Source: Pseudomonas sp. CC120222-01a
Lineage (GTDB): Bacteria > Pseudomonadota > Gammaproteobacteria > Pseudomonadales > Pseudomonadaceae
Direction of reading: 5' to 3'
Assembly (NCBI RefSeq): GCF_003097235.1
Contig: NZ_QEQQ01000027.1
Coordinates: 1-64,000 of the forward strand
Length of the DNA: 64,000 nt
The notes below the pieces were generated by a model. That model was given only the letters and a program-made list of their open reading frames with translations, was not told the origin of the DNA and made no database searches. This document shows positions 15,771-25,095 of the stretch, in pieces. Position 1 is the first letter of the stretch. Every line of letters begins with the position of its first letter. A program made the position numbers and the translations under genes.

Positions 15771-17429
15771 ATGTTGACCCTGCTCAACCTGCTTTCTGCC
15801 GTTGCCTTGCTGGTGTGGGGCACGCATATCGTCCGTACCGGCATCCTCAGGGTGTTCGGCTCCAACTTGCGCCGCGTGCTCAGCCAGAACATGAACCGCC
15901 GGCCACTGGCGTTCATCGCTGGCATCGTAGTGACTGCCGTGGTGCAAAGCAGCAACGCCACCGCCATGCTGGTTACCTCCTTCGTCGGCCAGGGCCTGAT
16001 GGCCATGACCCCGGCGCTGGCGATCATGCTCGGTGCCGACGTGGGTACTGCGCTGATGGCCAGGGTACTGACCTTCGACCTGTCGTGGCTGTCGCCACTG
16101 CTGGTGTTCCTCGGGGTCATCTTCTTCCTCTCGCGCAAACAGACCCGTGCCGGCCAGTTGGGCCGCGTGGGGATCGGCCTGGGCCTGATCATCCTGGCCC
16201 TGCAGCTGATCGTGCAGGCGGCAGCGCCGATCACCCACGCACAAGGCGTGAAGGTGCTGTTCGCGTCCTTGACCGGCGACATCATGCTCGATGCCCTGGT
16301 CGGTGCGCTGTTCGCCATGGTTTCGTATTCCAGCCTGGCTGCCGTGCTGCTCACCGCCACCCTGGCCGGCGCCGAAGTGATCAGCCTGCCGGTGGCCATC
16401 GGCCTGGTGGTTGGCGCCAACATCGGCAGCGGCCTGCTGGCCTTCATCAGCACCAGCATGCAGAACGCCGCAGGGCGCCGCGTGGCCCTGGGCAGCCTGC
16501 TGTACAAGCTGATCGGCCTGGTGCTGATCATCCCGGTACTGCACCCACTGGTGGAGTGGATGGACAGCCTGAGCTTCAGCCCGCAGGAGCTGGTGATCGG
16601 CTTCCACTTGCTCTACAACACCCTGCGCTGCCTGATCATGCTGCCGACAGTCAAACCCATGGGCCGCCTGTGCAATGCGCTGCTGCCCGAACGCGAGACC
16701 GGCAATGGCCAGATACGCCCGCGCCATCTCGATGCCTCGGCACTGGCCACGCCCAGCCTGGCCCTGGCCAATGCCGCCCGCGAAACCCTGCGCCTGGGCG
16801 ATATCGTCGACAGCCTGCTGGAGGCCATGCTCGGCGCCCTGCGTGGTACCCACACCGCCATGCCCCAGCAAGTACGGGCCTTGAGCGAGGATGCCGAAGC
16901 ACTGTACAGCGCGATCAAGCTGTATCTGGCGCAGATTCCACGGGAAGACCTCAGCGACCAGGACAACCGCCGCTGGGCCGAAATCATCGAACTGGCGATC
17001 AACCTGAAGCTGGCCTGCGACCTGATCGAACGCATGCTGCGCAAGGTGCAGCAGCAGAAAACCAGCCAGCGCCGGGAGTTTTCCCAGGTCGGACTGGAAG
17101 AGCTCACCGGGCTGCAGGAGCAGTTGCTGGCCAACCTGCGCCTGGGGCTGTCGGTATTCCTCAGCTCCGACCCGGAAAGCGCGCGCCTGCTGCTGCGCGA
17201 AAAGCGTCGCTTCCGCGCCCAGGAACGGCGCCTGGCGCATGCCCATGTCAGCCGTTTGCAGCGTAAGGTGGTGCAAAGTATCGAGACGAGTTCGCTACAC
17301 TTGGAGCTGATCGCCGACATGAAGCGATTGAACTCTTTGTTCTGCAGCAGTGCCTATGTGGTACTGGGTGGCTCGGACACTGGCGGGCTGCTGCTCGACA
17401 GCGTCCCGGAAGATGCCCACCTGTCCTGA
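15771..17429 (+). CDS. Na/Pi cotransporter family protein with PhoU-like domain
   Basis: A 552-residue protein. The first 320 residues contain two inverted Na/Pi-cotransporter repeats; the first has the signature VVQSSNATAMLVTSF, the second the degenerate MVSYSSLAAVLL. Residues about 340-552 form a helical PhoU-like cytoplasmic domain. The ATG at 15771 is chosen because it begins the first membrane helix and follows AAAGGGGGG; upstream codons look non-coding. Homologues are annotated as sodium-phosphate symporters or phosphate exporters (YjbB-like); direction of transport is not evident. Confidence 0.9.
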   Translation: MLTLLNLLSAVALLVWGTHIVRTGILRVFGSNLRRVLSQNMNRRPLAFIAGIVVTAVVQSSNATAMLVTSFVGQGLMAMTPALAIMLGADVGTALMARVLTFDLSWLSPLLVFLGVIFFLSRKQTRAGQLGRVGIGLGLIILALQLIVQAAAPITHAQGVKVLFASLTGDIMLDALVGALFAMVSYSSLAAVLLTATLAGAEVISLPVAIGLVVGANIGSGLLAFISTSMQNAAGRRVALGSLLYKLIGLVLIIPVLHPLVEWMDSLSFSPQELVIGFHLLYNTLRCLIMLPTVKPMGRLCNALLPERETGNGQIRPRHLDASALATPSLALANAARETLRLGDIVDSLLEAMLGALRGTHTAMPQQVRALSEDAEALYSAIKLYLAQIPREDLSDQDNRRWAEIIELAINLKLACDLIERMLRKVQQQKTSQRREFSQVGLEELTGLQEQLLANLRLGLSVFLSSDPESARLLLREKRRFRAQERRLAHAHVSRLQRKVVQSIETSSLHLELIADMKRLNSLFCSSAYVVLGGSDTGGLLLDSVPEDAHLS

Positions 17430-17459
17430 TCTCGCACACCTGGAGACCGTCGCTCGCCC

Positions 17460-18863
17460 ATGCGTTGCCTGATGTTCGTTTGCCTGCTGATCTGCAGCCT
17501 GCCCTCATTTGCCCTCGATCGCTCGCGGGTCGAAGGTTACCTGTTGCCCAATGGCCTGCAGGTGATCCTGAAATCCGGTTACGAGCGCGACCATGTGGCG
17601 ATCCGCCTGGTGGTGGGGGTTGGCCTGGATGACTTCGATTGCGAGCAGAAGGAGCTGCCGCACCTGCTCGAACACCTGCTGTTCACTGGCATCGACGAGA
17701 CCGGTGAAGGCGGCCTGGAAGAGCGCCTGCAAAGCCTGGGTGGCGAATGGAACGCCTACACCAGTAGTGCCGACACCACCTTCGTCATCGAGGCGCCGGC
17801 ACGCAACCAGCGCAAGGTGCTCGACCTGTTGCTGGCAATCATCCGCGACACGCGCATCGACGCCAAAGCCCTGGCCACGGCCAAGCGCATCATCGAACGC
17901 GAGGATGGCGGCCACTATGGCCACCTTCAGCGCTGGCTCGACCGCCAGGACATCGGCCATCCGGCCAGCGACCAGCTGGCCACCGAGCTGGGCCTGAAAT
18001 GCCCTGAGCGTTCCAACGTCGCGGACATGACCCTGGAGCAGGTGAAAACCCTGCGGGATCACTGGTACGCCGCCAACAACATGACCCTGATCGTCGTCGG
18101 CGGCCTCGATCGCCTGCTGCCTGCCTATCTGGAGCGCACCTACGGCGAACTGCCGGCCACCGAGCCGGAAGAGCGGCGTACCCTCGAAAGCATCAGCCAA
18201 CCGGCCGAGCAGCGGCGCGACCTGACCCATGGCCTGCTGGGTGACAGTGTCAAGTTGCACTGGCTGTTCATCGAACCGGTCCTGGACAGTGACCATCAGC
18301 AGACCCTAGACCTGCTGTCGCGCTACCTCGACTGGGCCGTATACGACCAGCTGCGCCTGCGCAAAGGCCTGTCGTACGGGCCATCAGTACAACGCGAGAG
18401 CTTTGGTGACAGCGGCATGCTCAGCCTCAACGCCGACCTTGAGCGCGATGACATCGACCAGGCCGTAAAGGTGATGCAGCAACTGTTCGATCATTTGCGC
18501 AAGGACGGCCTCGACCCGGATACCTTCGCCCGCATCAAGGATGCCGCCGTGGCCAAGGAAAGCTGGAGCACCCAGGGCAACAGTGCGCTGGCCGATTATT
18601 ACTGGGGGGCGCTGAACGACTACACCCACGGCCGCTTTGCCGACCCGGCGCGCAAGTTGCGCCAGGTGACGCTGGAAGAGGCCAACGCGGCACTGAAGGA
18701 ATTGCTCAAGGATCAGGGTTACCTGCGCATCGAAAAGCCGTTCCTGGGGTATGACGAGCTCTATGGCCTGGTTGCCTTGTTGCTGGGGCTGATACTGGCG
18801 CTGGGGCTGCTGCGCTGGCGACGGCACAAACCGGAACGACCGAGTGGTGCTACACGGCAGTAG
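17460..18863 (+). CDS. M16 family zinc peptidase with C-terminal membrane anchor
   Basis: A 467-residue M16-type (insulinase/pitrilysin) peptidase. A signal peptide (about residues 1-19) is followed by the inverted zinc motif HLLEH (His68, Glu71, His72) and the distal acidic residues IIERE (Glu146/Glu148), so the catalytic site appears complete. A second M16 half follows to about residue 420. A transmembrane helix (LVALLLGLILALGLL) then ends in an arginine-rich cytoplasmic tail. The protein is therefore probably anchored in the inner membrane and faces the periplasm. Most bacterial M16B enzymes work with an inactive partner; none is adjacent. Confidence 0.9.
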   Translation: MRCLMFVCLLICSLPSFALDRSRVEGYLLPNGLQVILKSGYERDHVAIRLVVGVGLDDFDCEQKELPHLLEHLLFTGIDETGEGGLEERLQSLGGEWNAYTSSADTTFVIEAPARNQRKVLDLLLAIIRDTRIDAKALATAKRIIEREDGGHYGHLQRWLDRQDIGHPASDQLATELGLKCPERSNVADMTLEQVKTLRDHWYAANNMTLIVVGGLDRLLPAYLERTYGELPATEPEERRTLESISQPAEQRRDLTHGLLGDSVKLHWLFIEPVLDSDHQQTLDLLSRYLDWAVYDQLRLRKGLSYGPSVQRESFGDSGMLSLNADLERDDIDQAVKVMQQLFDHLRKDGLDPDTFARIKDAAVAKESWSTQGNSALADYYWGALNDYTHGRFADPARKLRQVTLEEANAALKELLKDQGYLRIEKPFLGYDELYGLVALLLGLILALGLLRWRRHKPERPSGATRQ

Positions 18864-18890
18864 TGAATCGGCGGTATCCTTTTGCCAGTA

Positions 18891-18988
18891 CCGGCCCTTT
18901 CGCGGGCAAGCCCGCTCCCACAGGAACCGCACAGGATTCAAAACCAGTGCAGTACCTGTGGGAGCGGGCTTGCCCGCGAAAGGGCCGG
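18891..18988. repeat. REP pair, family B
   Basis: Inverted copies of a palindromic element with core TGGGAGCGGGC...GCCCGCGAA, here with the TTCGCGGGC ends outside. It separates the tandem M16 and DUF5924 genes; the DUF5924 start is only 31 nt downstream. Confidence 0.9.
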
Positions 18989-19019
18989 CACAGCCACTTC
19001 ATCTTCTCGTTGCAGACCC

Positions 19020-20042
19020 ATGCCCCCAATACCCCACTTCGTCCAGCGCGTCATCGAACTGCTCAAACGCTACCCCGGCGTGATCGCGCTCGGTGGTTTC
19101 CTCTCCGGCATCGGCAGTTTCATCCTGGTCGACCGCCAGGCCAGCCTGGCCAGCTGGATCGCCATCATCATGCTGGTCAGCTGGGTCTGGCTGATGTTGG
19201 AAAACACCCTGACCGGCCTGTTCGCGCGCACCTTCAAGCGCGAGATCCCGCAGCCGCTGCTGCGCTACGCGACGCAGATGATCCACCAGGAAAGCCTGTT
19301 CTTCGTCTTGCCGTTCTTCTTCATCACCACCACCTGGAACAGCGGCCAGCTGGTGTTCACCGGCCTGCTTGGCGCCGCCGGGCTCATCTCGATCATCGAC
19401 CCGCTGTACTACAAATGGCTGGCGCCACGGCGCTGGCTGTTCCTTGCGATGCACACCCTGACGCTGTTCGCCGCGCTGCTCACTGCGCTGCCGATCATCC
19501 TGCACCTGACCACCGCACAGAGTTTCAAGCTGGCGTTGATTGCCGCCATGGTGCTGTCGTTCCCGAGCCTGCTCAGCAGCTTCCCGGTTACCACCTGGCG
19601 CCGCGGCGTGGCACTGGTGCTGGTGACCCTGGCGGTGGGCGGTAGTGGCTGGCTGCTGCGTTCGTGGGTGCCGCCGGCAACGCTGTGGATGACAGACGTG
19701 GCGGTGAGCACCGAAGTACTCAATCGCCAGCCCGGCGAATCGCTGGAAGAGATTGCCGCCAGCCGCATTCGCAGCAATGGCCTGTACGCCTACACCGCGA
19801 TCAACGCACCGCGGGGCCTGGACGAGCGCATCTACCATGTGTGGCAGAAAGACGGCCAGGAGGTCGATCGGATTGCCCTGGACATCCACGGCGGGCGCAA
19901 GGAAGGCTACCGTGCCTGGACCCACAAGCAGAACTTCCCGCCCAACCCGGTGGGCAAGTGGCAAGTCCGGGTGCTGACCGAAGATGGCCAGGTGATCGGT
20001 GTGCTGCGCTTCAAGGTGGTGGACGACACGCCCGCGCCGTGA
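19020..20042 (+). CDS. DUF5924/DUF2914 membrane protein
   Basis: A 340-residue protein. The first 230 residues contain six or seven hydrophobic helices (DUF5924-like). The C-terminal 110 residues are a soluble domain resembling DUF2914 (RIYHVWQKDGQEVDRI, GYRAWTHKQNFPPNPVGKW), which looks like an Ig-type fold outside the membrane. The ATG at 19020 is preferred because it starts just before the first helix; upstream in-frame sequence is REP. No function is known. The domain names are from memory of the families. Confidence 0.75.
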   Translation: MPPIPHFVQRVIELLKRYPGVIALGGFLSGIGSFILVDRQASLASWIAIIMLVSWVWLMLENTLTGLFARTFKREIPQPLLRYATQMIHQESLFFVLPFFFITTTWNSGQLVFTGLLGAAGLISIIDPLYYKWLAPRRWLFLAMHTLTLFAALLTALPIILHLTTAQSFKLALIAAMVLSFPSLLSSFPVTTWRRGVALVLVTLAVGGSGWLLRSWVPPATLWMTDVAVSTEVLNRQPGESLEEIAASRIRSNGLYAYTAINAPRGLDERIYHVWQKDGQEVDRIALDIHGGRKEGYRAWTHKQNFPPNPVGKWQVRVLTEDGQVIGVLRFKVVDDTPAP

Positions 20043-20122
20043 CAGTGGCGAAGGACAGCACATATTCAACAAACCGCTCCATGCCCGCTGCGCTATGATC
20101 AGCCTCTAGCCCAGCCGGATGC

Positions 20123-21256
20123 ATGGAGCCTATGACCACCCCCAGCGCCACCCTGGACACCAACTGCCAGCCGGCCTGCCTGCGGATTGCCGGTGACTGG
20201 ACCCTGGCCCACTACGCCAGCCTCAGGCGCGACAGCGAACGCCTGCGCACGCAGTACGGCGCCGATACTGCCGTCGACCTCAGCCAGCTGGGCCGCCTGG
20301 ACACCGCCGGTGCCTCGCTGCTGGCCGAGCTGCTCGGCTCCGAGCGACTCTCGCACTGCACCAACGGCCTGCCTGAAGCCAGCCGCGCCCTGCTCAAGAA
20401 TGTCTACTGCTCGGTGCAGGACTACTGCATCCCGATCAAGGAGCCCGAGCGCAACGTGTTGCTGGTGCTGCTGGAGCGCATCGGTTGCGCGGTCGGCACG
20501 CTGTGGCAGGACACCATGCAGTTGCTCGGTTTCCTCGGCCTGATCATCGAGACCCTGCTGCGCCGCCTGCTGCAGCCACACCGCTGGCGCGTCACCCCGG
20601 TGATTGCGCACATCGAGCAGACCGGGCTGGACGCCGCCCCCATCATCGCCTTGCTGACCTTCCTGGTGGGCGCCGTGGTGGCCTTCCTCGGTGCCACGGT
20701 GCTGGCCAATTTTGGTGCAACGGTGTTCACCGTCGACCTGGTAGCCTTCTCGTTCCTGCGCGAATTCGCCGTGCTGCTGACCGCCATCCTCATGGCCGGG
20801 CGCACCGCCAGTGCCTTCACCGCACAGATCGGCTCGATGAAGGCCAATGAAGAAATCGATGCCATCCGCACCCTGGGCCTCAACCCGATCGAGCTGCTGG
20901 TGGTGCCGCGAGTACTGGCGCTGCTGATCTCGCTGCCGTTGCTGACCTTCGTCGCGATGATCTGCGGCATCGTCGGGGGTGCGGTGGTCTGCGCCCTGTC
21001 ACTGGGCATCTCGCCGGCCATGTTCCTGTCGCTGCTGCAAAGCGACATCGGCGTGCAGCACTTCCTGGTCGGCCTGGCCAAGGCGCCCATCTTCGCCTTC
21101 CTGATCGCTGCCATCGGCTGCCTCGAAGGCTTCAAGGTCAGCGGCAGCGCCGAATCGGTCGGTGCCCACACCACCTCCAGCGTGGTGCAATCGATTTTCG
21201 TGGTCATCGTGCTGGATGCGGTGGCAGCGCTGTTCTGCATGGAGATGGGCTGGTGA
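20123..21256 (+). CDS. MlaE-type ABC permease with fused N-terminal STAS domain
   Basis: A 377-residue inner-membrane permease of an MCE lipid transporter. Residues 1-100 form a STAS-like domain (TAVDLSQLGRLDTAGASLLAELL), the role played in E. coli by the separate MlaB. Residues about 120-377 are the MlaE permease with GRTASAFTAQIGSMKANEEIDAI and LGLNPIELLVVPRVLAL. It overlaps the ATPase gene by 4 nt and heads a four-gene operon (permease, ATPase, MCE protein, lipoprotein). The system probably moves phospholipids between inner and outer membranes; direction and substrate are unknown. Confidence 0.93.
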   Translation: MEPMTTPSATLDTNCQPACLRIAGDWTLAHYASLRRDSERLRTQYGADTAVDLSQLGRLDTAGASLLAELLGSERLSHCTNGLPEASRALLKNVYCSVQDYCIPIKEPERNVLLVLLERIGCAVGTLWQDTMQLLGFLGLIIETLLRRLLQPHRWRVTPVIAHIEQTGLDAAPIIALLTFLVGAVVAFLGATVLANFGATVFTVDLVAFSFLREFAVLLTAILMAGRTASAFTAQIGSMKANEEIDAIRTLGLNPIELLVVPRVLALLISLPLLTFVAMICGIVGGAVVCALSLGISPAMFLSLLQSDIGVQHFLVGLAKAPIFAFLIAAIGCLEGFKVSGSAESVGAHTTSSVVQSIFVVIVLDAVAALFCMEMGW

Positions 21257-22044
21257 GTGGCCGGGAAGCAGTGATCGAGGCGCGGGGCATCTGCAATCGC
21301 TTCGGCAGCCAGGTGGTGCACCAGGACCTCGACCTGGACTTGTATCGCGGCGAAATCCTCGCGGTGGTCGGCGGTTCGGGGAGCGGCAAGTCGGTGCTGC
21401 TGCGCAGCATCATCGGCCTGCGACGCCCCAACGAAGGGCAGGTCAAGGTATTCGGCGAAGACCTGGCCGGGATGCGTGAGGAACAACGTTCGCTGGTCGA
21501 GCGCCGCTTTGGCGTACTGTTCCAGAAGGGCGCGCTGTTCTCGTCGCTGACCGTTACCGAAAACGTCGCCCTGCCGCTGATCGAGCATGCCGGCCTGTCG
21601 CGCGCCGACGCCGAGCACCTGGCCGGGGTCAAGCTGGCCTTGGCCGGCCTGCCCATCGCCGCCGCCGACAAGTACCCAGCCTCGCTCTCCGGCGGCATGA
21701 TCAAGCGCGCAGCCCTGGCCCGTGCCCTGGCGCTGGACCCGGACATCCTGTTCCTCGACGAACCCACTGCCGGCCTCGACCCGATCGGCGCCGCCGCCTT
21801 CGACCAGCTGATCCTGACCCTGCGCGATGCCCTGGGCCTGAGTGTGTTCCTGATCACCCACGATCTTGACACCCTCTACACCATCACCGATCGCGTCGCT
21901 GTGTTGTCACAGAAGAAGGTACTGGTCGCCGGCCCCCTGGCCGAGGTCGAGCAGACCAACGACCCATGGATCCACGAATACTTTCACGGCCCACGCGGGC
22001 GCGCAGCCGAACACGCCGCCGCCAGCGCCGGGCAGGAGCGCTGA
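21253..22044 (+). CDS. ABC transporter ATP-binding protein of the MCE system (MlaF-like)
   Basis: A 263-residue ABC ATPase. Walker A is GGSGSGKS, the signature is LSGGMIKRAALARALALDP and Walker B is ILFLDEPTAGLDPIG, the last followed by the switch histidine in LITHDLDTL. SGGM rather than SGGQ is usual for MlaF proteins. The GTG start lies inside the end of the permease gene. It pairs with the upstream permease to energise lipid movement. Confidence 0.95.
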   Translation: MSGREAVIEARGICNRFGSQVVHQDLDLDLYRGEILAVVGGSGSGKSVLLRSIIGLRRPNEGQVKVFGEDLAGMREEQRSLVERRFGVLFQKGALFSSLTVTENVALPLIEHAGLSRADAEHLAGVKLALAGLPIAAADKYPASLSGGMIKRAALARALALDPDILFLDEPTAGLDPIGAAAFDQLILTLRDALGLSVFLITHDLDTLYTITDRVAVLSQKKVLVAGPLAEVEQTNDPWIHEYFHGPRGRAAEHAAASAGQER

Positions 22045-22047
22045 ACA

Positions 22048-22986
22048 ATGGAAACCCGAGCTCATCACGTCCTGATTGGCCTGGTCACCGTCCTGGTGGT
22101 GGCCGGCGCCATGCTGTTCGGCCTGTGGCTGACCAAGTCCAGCGTCGACGACGCCTTCAAGGATTACGAAGTGATCTTCAACGAAGCGGTCTCGGGCCTG
22201 TCCCGCGGCAGCCCGGTGCAATACAACGGCATCAAGGTCGGCGATGTCACCAGCCTGCGCCTGGACCCGAAGGACCCGCGCCGGGTACTGGCCCGGGTGC
22301 GCCTGAGCGGTGATACCCCGGTCAAGGAAGATACCCAGGCCAAGCTGACCCTGGCCGGGGTCACCGGCAACTCGTTCATCCAGCTCAGCGGCGGCACGCC
22401 GCACAGCCCGGAGCTCAAGGGCAAGGACGGCAAGCTGCCGGTGATCGTCGCCTCGCCGTCGCCGATCTCGCGCCTGCTCAACGACAGCAGCGACCTGGTA
22501 ACCAACATCAACCTGCTGCTGCACAACGCCACGCAGATGTTCTCGGACAGCAACATCGAGCACCTGAGCAACACCCTGGCCAACCTCGACCAGACCACAA
22601 GCGCATTCGCCAACCAGAACGGCGGTGTCAGCGAGGCGATCGCCCAGCTGGCCCAGGTCGGCAAGCAGGCCAACGCCACCCTGGCCGAAACCCAGGCACT
22701 GATGCGCAACGCCAACGGCCTGCTCGGCACCCAGGGCAAACAGGCCATCGGCAGCGCCGAGCAGGCCATGCAGTCGCTGGCCGCAAGCGCCGCGACCCTC
22801 AACAGCCTGCTGCAGGACAACCGTCAGTCCATCGACGACGGCGCCCAAGGGCTCAACCAGCTGACCCCGGCCATCCGCGAGCTGCGCGAAACCCTGAACT
22901 CGCTCAAGGGCATTTCCCGGCGCCTGGAGGCCGACCCGAGCGGCTACCTGCTGGGCCGTGACAACAACAAGGAGTTCCAGCCATGA
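22048..22986 (+). CDS. MCE domain substrate-binding protein (MlaD-like)
   Basis: A 312-residue protein with one N-terminal membrane helix (LIGLVTVLVVAGAMLFGLWL split around residue 15). It is followed by a single MCE domain (residues about 40-120: VSGLSRGSPVQYNGIKVGDV, NSFIQLSGG) and a long helical tail (residues 145-290) that may assemble into a periplasmic tube. It is longer than E. coli MlaD and resembles MCE proteins that cooperate with PqiC-type lipoproteins. Starts 3 nt after the ATPase stop. Confidence 0.93.
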   Translation: METRAHHVLIGLVTVLVVAGAMLFGLWLTKSSVDDAFKDYEVIFNEAVSGLSRGSPVQYNGIKVGDVTSLRLDPKDPRRVLARVRLSGDTPVKEDTQAKLTLAGVTGNSFIQLSGGTPHSPELKGKDGKLPVIVASPSPISRLLNDSSDLVTNINLLLHNATQMFSDSNIEHLSNTLANLDQTTSAFANQNGGVSEAIAQLAQVGKQANATLAETQALMRNANGLLGTQGKQAIGSAEQAMQSLAASAATLNSLLQDNRQSIDDGAQGLNQLTPAIRELRETLNSLKGISRRLEADPSGYLLGRDNNKEFQP

Positions 22987-23618
22987 CCCCATCGCTGCGC
23001 CCGCTGGCCCTGGCAGCCACCCTGAGCCTGGTCAGCGCCTGCTCGATCCTGCCCAAGAGCGAACCGGTGGATACCTACCGCCTGCCAGTCAACCAAACCA
23101 GCCATATCGCCAGCCCGGTCGACTGGTCGTTGCGCCTGAACAAGCCGCTGGCCAGCGAGGTGCTGGCCGGGCCACGTATCGCCGTGATTCCCCAAGGCAA
23201 TGTGATCAGCAGCTACAAGGGCGCCCGCTGGAGCGACCCGGTGCCGCTGCTGGTCCGCAACCGCCTGCTCGATGGTTTCCAGCGTGACGGCCGGGTGCAG
23301 CGACTGAGCGCTGACGACAGCAACCTGCAGGCCGACTACGAACTGAGCGGCGAACTGCAGGCGTTCCAGAGCGAGTATCTACCGGGGGGCAAGGTGGAAG
23401 TGGTGATCCGCTACGACGCACGCCTGGTGCAAGGCCGCAGCCAGCGCATCCTCAGCAGCAAGCGCTTCGAAGTGCGCCAGCCACTGGCAGATACCCAGGT
23501 GTCAGCCGTGGTCGCAGGCTTTGGCGCGGCCAGCGATCAGCTGGCCGGGCTGGTGGTGAACTGGACCGTAGCTCAGAGCGCGCTTGCTCAGGGTCAGGCT
23601 CAGGCAAAGAACCAGTAG
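22983..23618 (+). CDS. ABC-type transport auxiliary lipoprotein (PqiC-like)
   Basis: A 211-residue outer-membrane lipoprotein. The signal peptide ends in the lipobox LVSAC (Cys21), and the mature chain matches the PqiC/DUF330 family (VDTYRLP near the start, ARWSDPVPLLVRNRL). It overlaps the MCE gene by 4 nt. The likely role is the outer-membrane end of the lipid pathway. Its 3' end overlaps the convergent gene by 19 bp. Confidence 0.9.
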   Translation: MTPSLRPLALAATLSLVSACSILPKSEPVDTYRLPVNQTSHIASPVDWSLRLNKPLASEVLAGPRIAVIPQGNVISSYKGARWSDPVPLLVRNRLLDGFQRDGRVQRLSADDSNLQADYELSGELQAFQSEYLPGGKVEVVIRYDARLVQGRSQRILSSKRFEVRQPLADTQVSAVVAGFGAASDQLAGLVVNWTVAQSALAQGQAQAKNQ

Positions 23619-24829
23619 CAAACGCAGATGGCGGCGATCACACCAGACAGCTCGGCCAGCAAGGCACAGCCGACGGCATGGCGCACCCGCTGGATGCCGA
23701 CTGCACCGAAGTAAACCGCCACCACGTAGAAGGTGGTTTCAGTGCTGCCTTGAATGGTCGCGGCCACCAAGGCAGGGAAACTGTCGACGCCGTGGGTCTG
23801 CATGGTCTCGATCAACATGGCCCGCGCCGCGCTGCCGGAGAACGGCTTGACCAGCGCCGTGGGCAGGCCCTCGACAAATCGGGTATCCAGGCCCATCCAG
23901 TTGACCGCGTGGCGAATGCCGTCCAGGGCCAGTTCGAGCGCGCCCGAAGCGCGCAGCACACCCACCGCGACCAGCATTGCCACCAGGTAGGGCAACAGGC
24001 TCTTGGCCACATCGAAACCTTCCTTGGCGCCCTCGACGAAGGTTTCGTACACCTGCACCCGCTTCAGCGCGCCGATCACCAGGAACAGGATGATCACCCC
24101 GAACAAGGTCAGGTTGCCGAGGATCGACGACAGGCTGGCCAGCGCAGCCGCCGACAGGGTGCCCAGGAAGGCCATGAAGCCGCCCAGCAGCAGCGCACCG
24201 GGGATCAGGTAGGCGAGCACCACCGGGTCCCACAGACGCAGGCGCTGCATCACCGCCACCGACAGCAGGCCGACCAGGGTCGAGGCACTGGTCGCCAGCA
24301 GGATCGGCAGGAACACCAGGGTGGGGTCGGTGGCGCCTTGCTGGGCGCGGTACATGAAGATGGTCACCGGCAGCAGGGTCAGCGATGAAGCGTTGAGCAC
24401 CAGGAACAGGATCTGCGCGTTGCTGGCCGTGGTGCTGCTGGGGTTGAGTTCCTGCAGCGCGCGCATGGCCTTGAGGCCGATCGGCGTGGCGGCGTTGTCC
24501 AGGCCCAGGCCGTTGGCGGCGAAGTTCATGGTGATCAGGCCCAGGGCCGGGTGGCCGGGCGGCACTTCCGGCATCAGGCGGGCGAACAGCGGCCCGAGCA
24601 CCTTGGCCAGCCATTCGACGATGCCGGCCTTTTCGGCGATCTTGAGGAAGCCCAGCCACAGGGTCAGGGTGCCGAACAGCAGGACCATGACCTCCACCGA
24701 CAGCTTGGCCATGGCGAAGATACTCTCGACCATCGCGGCGAAGATGCCGGCATTGCCACCGACCAGCCATTGGGCCAGGGCGGAGACAGCCGCCACCAGG
24801 AAAAAGCCGAGCCAAAGGCCGTTGAGCAT
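23600..24829 (-). CDS. SpmA/SpmB-type nucleoside-recognition (Gate) domain membrane protein
   Basis: A 409-residue membrane protein made of two Gate (nucleoside recognition) domains. These correspond to B. subtilis SpmA (residues 1-200: TMNFAANGLGLDNAATPIGLKAM split over the motif) and SpmB (residues about 225-409: GSTETTFYVVAVYFGAVGI). Fusion of the two is common in non-sporulating proteobacteria, where the function is unknown; a transport role is likely. It is convergent with the MCE operon and overlaps its last gene. A GGGGGA motif precedes the ATG. Confidence 0.85.
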   Translation of the reverse strand: MLNGLWLGFFLVAAVSALAQWLVGGNAGIFAAMVESIFAMAKLSVEVMVLLFGTLTLWLGFLKIAEKAGIVEWLAKVLGPLFARLMPEVPPGHPALGLITMNFAANGLGLDNAATPIGLKAMRALQELNPSSTTASNAQILFLVLNASSLTLLPVTIFMYRAQQGATDPTLVFLPILLATSASTLVGLLSVAVMQRLRLWDPVVLAYLIPGALLLGGFMAFLGTLSAAALASLSSILGNLTLFGVIILFLVIGALKRVQVYETFVEGAKEGFDVAKSLLPYLVAMLVAVGVLRASGALELALDGIRHAVNWMGLDTRFVEGLPTALVKPFSGSAARAMLIETMQTHGVDSFPALVAATIQGSTETTFYVVAVYFGAVGIQRVRHAVGCALLAELSGVIAAICVCYWFFA

Positions 24830-24897
24830 CCGTGTGTTCCCCCTGAAAATGCCCGAATGATAGCGTATCGCGGCCCGTCGCTGGCGATCGAGGTCCC

Positions 24898-25014
24898 TGT
24901 AGGAGCGGCCTTGTGTCGCGAAAGGGCCGCTGCGCGGCCCCAGGATTGCAGCAAAGATGCATAAATTTCTGGGGCTGCTTTGCAGCCCTTTCGCGACACA
25001 AGGCCGCTCCTACA
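24898..25014. repeat. REP pair, family A
   Basis: Two inverted TGTAGGAGCGGCC...TCGCGAAAGGG elements with heads outward, similar in layout to the copy at 12615-12731. It lies between gltP and the SpmAB-type gene, both on the minus strand. Confidence 0.9.
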
Positions 25015-25052
25015 AGAGCCGCGAAAAGCCTGGGCCATCCCACAGACAACAA

Positions 25053-25076
25053 AAAGCCCCGACAAGTCGGGGCTTT
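25053..25076 (-). terminator. intrinsic terminator of gltP
   Basis: A 10-bp stem (AAAGCCCCGA/TCGGGGCTTT) with a short loop and a T run on the minus strand, 20 nt after the gltP stop codon. Confidence 0.9.
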
Positions 25077-25095
25077 CTGGTTCAGCCGTTCAGGC

